Shown: one piece after another, positions 58,790 through 64,000 of the stretch
Numbering within the stretch: the first letter of the stretch is position 1
Layout of the letters: every line of letters starts with the position of its first letter
Made by a program: the position numbers and the translations under genes
The notes under the pieces: model-generated
Told to the model about the DNA's origin: nothing
What the model saw: the letters and a program-made list of their open reading frames with translations, nothing else
Databases searched by the model: none
Assembly: GCF_026213295.1 (NCBI RefSeq)
Contig: NC_079425.1
Span: 27,742,924-27,806,923, forward strand
Reading direction: 5' to 3'
DNA: 64,000 bases
Source of the DNA: Gadus chalcogrammus
Lineage: Eukaryota > Chordata > Actinopteri > Gadiformes > Gadidae

Positions 58790-59815
58790 AGCGGTCATGG
58801 TCTAGGCGGGTCTCCTGGAGGTCTCCTGGGTCTAGGGGGGTCTCTGGCTCTATGGGGGTCTCCTGGGTCTAGGGAGGTCACTGGGTCAAGGGAGGCCTCC
58901 TGGGTCTAGAGTAGAGTTTAGATTCTCTGCCCGAGCCCGAACCCGACCCGACCCCACCTGACCCGCGGGCCGGGTCGGGCCGATATTTCCCACCACTATC
59001 CTCGGGCCAGGCCGGGCCGGGCCTTTGATCGACGATTATTATTTTTTTATCATTGGTTTATTGGCCTAATCTGAGAAGAAATCTATGCCATAAACAGAAT
59101 TATTATAGGCCTTCATAACACGGGTCTTCTCAATGCCGTGGAACGCTCCGTTCACTTGCATGGGTAGTAGTCCGGTGACTTGTCAACCCCAGCGTCTTCC
59201 GTTGCTAAGCGACGTCACCGTCTTTGCGGACAAATTATTTCTCTGCTGATCAACACTACAAATGCTGATAATGAATATATTGTAAAAAGACACACCATGT
59301 GAAGTTATTTTTTCATTTTGGCAAGTAGCCCTGTAATAAGCGGGATAATATATAGAACGTCGCCGGTCATTATTGAAAATAAGCCCCTTCAGGGCGAAGC
59401 AAGACACCTTCGCTGCGCGTCGGTGTACTGTTTGCCCTGTCGGGGCTTATTTTCCCGACAATGACCGGCGTTCTATTCATTATCCCTAACATATATATTA
59501 CATATATATATAGCAGGGTAGGCCTAGTAACAAATGTGTACAAAGTTACATATGTAATAAAAAAAATGTCAGGTTGAAATCGGGCTCGGGCTCATAATTA
59601 CAGTTGTGTCGGGTCGGGCCAGGCTCGCACAGAATGTGCACGGGCTCGGGCAGGGTCGGGCTTGATTTTCTGGGCCCGATCTAAGCTCTAGTCTATAGGG
59701 GTCTCCTGGGTCTAGGGGGTCTTTGGGAACTACGGGGGTTTTATTGGTCTAGGGGGGTCTCCTGGTAGTCTCCTGGGTCTAGGGTGGTCTCCTGGGTCTA
59801 GTGGGGTCTCTGGGG
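58790..59815 (+). repeat. tctcctgggtctaggggggt minisatellite, interrupted
   Basis: Units flank the hAT element on both sides (58798-58911 and 59691-59815), so one array was split by insertion. Confidence 0.88.
58904..59698. mobile_element. hAT element with near-perfect 8-bp duplication
   Basis: GTCTAGAG at 58904-58911 and GTCTATAG at 59691-59698 differ at one base. The 779-bp element 58912-59690 begins TAGAGTTTAGATTCTCTGCC and ends CTAAGCTCTA, with gcccgagcc-rich subterminal repeats on both sides. A hairpin at 59346-59476 (atagaacg, accgg, aataagcccc) lies in its right half. No transposase is coded. Partial copies lie at 13244, 42355, 46300 and 60936. Confidence 0.88.
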
Positions 59816-60774
59816 AGGAGGGAGGAGGATGAAGGACAACCGTGGTTCACTTCTTCATGCTGATCGCTCCACACTGGGCTATTTCTGCTTCAGTGGCTGG
59901 CTGTGACCAGAGAGTCTTTGAATGGGGTGTGGCCAAGCAGAAAGCTCTCTCTCTCAAATCAGGTGGTGATGTTGCACCGCAGTGAGCTAGATGTTGTTGT
60001 AGTGATACAAGCCGACTGTGGCCTAGGCGTTGTCGTGCTATCGGCCGAGGTGTTGTTGTGGTGATATAGGCTGACTGGGTTAGGTGTTGTTGTGGTGATA
60101 TAGGGCGACTGGGTTGTGGGTTGTTGATATAGGCCGACTGCGGGTTTTGTAGAGGCTGGAGAAGAGAGAGAGGAGTTCTGTCTCTTTCCTTTCTCTCCCT
60201 TTCTTTCAAACTAGGTCCTGGTTAGCTTATTTATTGTTGCTTGTAACACTGTCTTTATCAATCAGGGGTTGAATTGATGAACTTTTTTACAACTTCCCTT
60301 GGTTTGGGATGCAATAGGAACTGAATCAGAGGCAGTGTCTGTCCATTTAAGGACATCCATTAAATAAATCCATCCAGAGCTTACGACTCTGGGCCTGGGA
60401 TCAGCCTGGCTCAGCGTCCATCCATACTGGGAATAGGGGAAGGTATTTATTACTGGGAGCAGAAAGTGCTGTAACATAGTTATCCTCCAAAGCGGGGGAA
60501 AGGTTCTGGGTCGGTCCAGCCCCCCACCTCAGCTCGAAAATAAGCCCCCTTCCTTCTAGAAGACTGACCAGTCTATCCCAGCCTCCTCTTACTGGCTTCC
60601 TGGGGCTCAACGCACGCTGGTTGTACTGGTTGACCTACACTGTGTCCCTGCGATAATTTTGACCAGCTCTACTGGTTGTTCAGCCTCTTCGTTGTTGTTT
60701 GTGATAATAATGATTAAGATAATGATGATAATGATTAATGCAGCTTGTTGCAAATATATGACTATCGTGGTCCG
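59816..60774. other. No gene seen; short minisatellite at 59990-60150
   Basis: Four imperfect copies of ggtgttgttgtggtgatata with gccgactg; the rest is unique. Confidence 0.5.
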
Positions 60775-61590
60775 TACAGGGTGTGGTTCCTACAGGGCGT
60801 GATCCCTGCAGGGCGTGGTCAGTACAGGGCGTGGTTCCTACAGGGCGTGGTCAGTACAGGGCGTGGTTCCTACAGGGAGTGCGCCGTACAGGGCGTGGTT
60901 CCTACAGGGCGTGATCCCTGCAGGTTAACTTATCAACCCTAGCGTCCTCGGTTGCTAAGCGCCATCAACGTCTTTGGCAGACTATTTCTCAGCTGATCAA
61001 CACTACGAATGCTGCTAACAAATATATTGTAAAAAGTGTATTTTTTGGCCATAGTTTCCATATGCTAAAGACGTGTCTAGTTCACGTCATGCAGGCTGTG
61101 TTCAGTCAAATAAATAGCGATCTGTTTTCGGCGCATGTAGGCCTATCTGCCTAAGCACACGTTGAAATAATTATGATGTTGAATGATGATGGCGCAGTTG
61201 TTGAAATAAACAGATTGATTTCATACAAATCATAAAAGCCCCTGTGTCATTGTGTGTGCATGTATACGAGGTGTGTGTGTGCGTGTGTGCGTGCGTGCCT
61301 GCGTGCTTGCGTGATTGGGGGGTTCTTGATTGACCGAATTTCGAATATTATTCGAATACTTCTCAGCGAATATCAAATAGTATTTTTGCCAGAAATGCAC
61401 ATCCCTAGTCCATACAGGGCATGGTCAGTACAGGGCGTGGTCCCTGCAGGGCGTGGTCAATACAGGGCGTGGTCCCTACAGGGCGTGGTCCCTACAGGGC
61501 GTAGTCAGTACAGGGTGTGGTCAATACAGGGCGTGGTCCCTACAGGGCGTGGTCCCTGCAGGGCGTGGTCAGTACAGGGTGTGGTCCCTG
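60775..61590 (+). repeat. tacagggcgtggtc minisatellite, interrupted
   Basis: 14-15-bp units (ccctacagggcgtggt, cagtacagggcgtggt) fill 60776-60925 and resume at 61410-61590, so a 0.48-kb insertion has split the array. Confidence 0.92.
60926..61409. mobile_element. Insertion in minisatellite; hAT-like fragment
   Basis: The left part (60936-61050) matches the gcccgagcc hAT family (cggttgctaagcgccatc, atttctcagctgatcaac). The right end reads gccagaaatgcacatcccta, the inverse of TAGGGATGTGCATTTC, a hAT-like terminus. The ends do not match each other, so two elements are probably fused. Confidence 0.55.
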
Positions 61591-62158
61591 CCTGTTGGGA
61601 ATATTAGCAGAGGATTGAAGCACTGAACTCGGCCCCGCTGTGCACAAGGATAGTCCTGATGCTGATAATGAGCAATCCAGCCTTCGATACAAAAGCAAAC
61701 TTGAAATCCCATTAATGTTTACAACATCAAAACATTTACACTCCATCTCCGTTAGGTCTGAGGTAATTGAATCATTGTTATTGTTATAATCCTAATAACC
61801 AAGGCAGGTATTACTTTTGTTTGAGGCAATAATTAGGCCTCTCCTCGTGAGGATTTTACGATCTGTTTCAGATGATTTGTTATTTGGAGAATATTTGTCA
61901 CTTACACATACCTCTGCCGTACTTGGCATCTGTAATATTCCTATTTTTAAAACAAAACTGTTTACCGATGGCTTGTACAGATACTTAAATAAACACTTGA
62001 ATGATTCCAACCAAATTACTTATGAAAGTGTCATCAGCGCAGCGAGCCACGGCAGGATTGTGGCAGCTAGGAAGATAAGCTCAGCCACATCGGTGTCATT
62101 ACCAAGTTTGACAGATCAGAAAATGATGCACTTTTTTCTCCTCGTTCTCAGTGACAGT
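61591..62158. promoter_or_regulatory. Possible conserved non-coding island
   Basis: Repeat-free; 61740-62000 is AT-rich with ggtaattgaatc and gcaataattaggcc. Although the frame 61817-62362 is open for over 100 codons before the GA repeat, it has no recognised domain and lacks splice context. Confidence 0.25.
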
Positions 62159-62383
<225 letters not shown>

Positions 62384-62558
62384 TTCACAGTCAGAATCTG
62401 AGTGAATCCTTTTTTGTGCAACATCTCTGGTTTGAGACCTTTCGCTCACTTTGTTCTTCAAAGGGTTTGGCTGCTGACAACTCGCTTTCTGTGAGGCCTC
62501 ATATTAAGGAACCACAGGCCACGTGTCCTTTCAAGCTAGGAACCCCTGTTGGAGAAAC
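62384..62558. other. No gene seen
   Basis: Short unique spacer. Confidence 0.4.
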
Positions 62559-62712
62559 ACCAGTGGTAGGCCTGGGTCACAACATCCAGACCTGGGTCTC
62601 TGCTTGTAGACCCATCAGGCCTTGGTCACAACATCCAGACCTGGACTCTGCTTGTGGACCCATCAGGCCTGGGTTACAACATCCAGACCCGGGTCTCTGC
62701 TTGTAGACCCAT
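62559..62712 (+). repeat. About 49-bp minisatellite, three copies
   Basis: tcacaacatccagacctggg with ctctgcttgtagacccatca repeated three times. Confidence 0.93.
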
Positions 62713-62798
62713 CAAGTTGCTCTACCTAGCTCCCCACACACAGTCTGAGCCCACAGAGCTGCTGCTGCCATCAGTCCAGCGGCGCTCAGCTCAGGGTG

Positions 62799-62840
62799 AT
62801 GGCTAACGTCAATGTGCCGACCGAAAAAGATCCATACAAG
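62799..62840 (+). CDS. Candidate first coding exon, weak
   Basis: An ATG with G at -3 and G at +4 opens 14 codons reading MANVNVPTEKDPYK that end exactly at AAG followed by GTAAAT, a fair splice donor. The sequence upstream (ctgctgctgccatcagtcc, CpG-containing) could be a 5-prime untranslated region. No continuation exon is identified in the window and the peptide matches nothing I recognise, so chance is quite possible. It would have to be spliced to an exon beyond 64000 or within 63000-64000. Confidence 0.18.
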
Positions 62841-64000
62841 GTAAATCCAGAGTCTTTCACCTTTATTATGATTTGACATCAGAACGCCAATCCTATAACA
62901 CATGACAAGGAACGGTGGTGAAATTGACATGACATCTTGAATACTTTTATTATACCAAAACATTATTGCTGTTATGTGTAACTGAAGAGTTCTTCAACAC
63001 TTTCACAGCCATACGTGAAAAGCTGCCAACAAGCTTTCCACTCAGAATTCGGTTTTACATCAGGGTGGAAGGTTAACCAATGGGAACGTTTGCATTTGGT
63101 TGCTGTTGTTTTGTTATTCGCCTCCATTGGTCTTCAAGGAAATATCCCCCTGACGGCATTTTACAACACAATGATTCAGTCTCTCAAAAAAAAAAAAAAA
63201 AAAAAAAAGGCACACAGAATAACTTGTGTGACTCTCAAATCCTTCAGAGGTCGATGTGGCGAGCGGTAGAGTGTGTGTCTCTTTGTCGTATTGTTCCCCC
63301 CTCCCAGGAGCCGGGAGCATTAAGCTTTTCTCCCGGCCCCATGGCGAGCATCAGTATGCTCTGGAAGTCTGAGTCCTCCGTCCCCAAATGGCGCCAGCAC
63401 AATGTCAGCTGAAGGGTGGGGGCCGCTCATGTAAATTAGGCTTGATTGTAAGCGTTCTAAGTGGATTCCACCGACACAATCTTGTCTCCTTCGCTCATTG
63501 TTACCCACAGTCCCCCCGCGTTATTCAACGGGGTTTGCGGCATAAATAATAAAAGTTGTGTCACTTCGCAAATTAGCCCAACAGCTTATCACTTATTCAT
63601 TGTTGCGCATCGCAACAACTCGTCGCCTTGCGTGGAAAGCCGCAGCCAATCAGACGCAGGGCTTTGGTTAATGAATTTGGGAGATTAGATCTGAAAATTA
63701 ACCCACATTGTTTCCCATTTCCCTTCTCTCTCGTGCTTTGTTTAGCTGGTTTGTTTATTTATTTGTCATGGGGTTTCCCGATGGGCAGGGTTAATGACCA
63801 GGGAGCTCTTTGTCTCCTCCCGGCTCGTTCCTCCCGCCTGGCGCGTACGTCGGCTCTTAGGCCTGAGTCGCCGGGAGACGACTTCAGAAAGGGCTCGTCT
63901 GTTTAGAGAAAGAAAAATGCTATTCTGTTGAGAAAACGTTTGTGCAGTGTTTCTGTCAAAAGAGGCGATTGCACACTGAAGGAAAAAAACATGTTTGCAG
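62841..64000. promoter_or_regulatory. No gene seen; candidate regulatory island at 63400-63780
   Basis: A poly-A run lies at 63185-63208. From 63400 the sequence is repeat-free with gtaaattaggcttg, gcaaattagcccaac, ggttaatgaatttggg and gaaaattaaccc. Such clustered AT cores suggest a non-coding element. The frames here have no domains. Confidence 0.3.

Overview
The window looks like teleost fish nuclear DNA: an intergenic or intronic, repeat-rich stretch with no host gene I can support. Three kinds of evidence point this way. It holds decayed fish-type transposons (L2-clade LINE, chromovirus and K02A2.6-like Gypsy retrotransposons, PIF/Harbinger, hAT and Kolobok-like DNA transposons). It has very many long (CA/TG)n tracts. 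Many minisatellites also lie between high-complexity, TAATTA-rich non-coding islands. The density of long dinucleotide repeats is what one expects of a cod-like (gadiform) genome, but that is inference.

Layout. From 1 to about 8.1 kb: fold-back repeats (228-1243), a 163-bp tandem repeat (2013-2417), a TTAA-flanked Kolobok-like element with a THAP-like reading frame (2627-3719), a (CA)n block and several MITEs. 8.1-13.2 kb: a chromovirus Gypsy (8145-11909), internally deleted and interrupted by a Harbinger element (9703-10944), then a hAT element with a perfect 8-bp target duplication (11963-13223). 13.5-17.7 kb: an L2 LINE on the minus strand split by another hAT element (15243-16431), also with a perfect 8-bp duplication. 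17.9-19.4 kb: GC-rich and AT-rich palindromes with a short satellite. 19.4-33.8 kb: mostly unique sequence with TG microsatellites, minisatellites and islands that may be conserved regulatory elements. 34.1-39.7 kb: a minisatellite, a Harbinger MITE with a TTA duplication, and a 5-prime-truncated K02A2.6-like Gypsy element with gag to integrase and a 3-prime LTR.

40,074-48,557 is the most striking object: an 8.5-kb near-perfect palindrome with arms of about 3.3-3.8 kb and a central spacer that itself holds a 0.6-kb palindrome. It is bounded by inverted CAACCCGGTATCACG termini and an exact 7-bp direct repeat (ATCCGTT), as if it had moved as one unit. It encodes no transposase I can recognise. 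A module from its ends also sits alone inside the Gypsy pol region at about 36.57 kb.

48.6-64 kb: unique DNA with possible regulatory islands, many minisatellites (GGT-rich, 41-bp, 23-bp and others) and TG/CA tracts. A hAT element (58912-59690) has inserted into a minisatellite. A weak candidate first coding exon lies at 62799-62840.

All coding sequence I recognise belongs to mobile elements, and nearly all of it is broken by stops, frameshifts or loss of catalytic residues. Boundaries given to the base are those where duplicated target sites or termini can be read directly; the rest are approximate. Identities between repeats were judged by eye.
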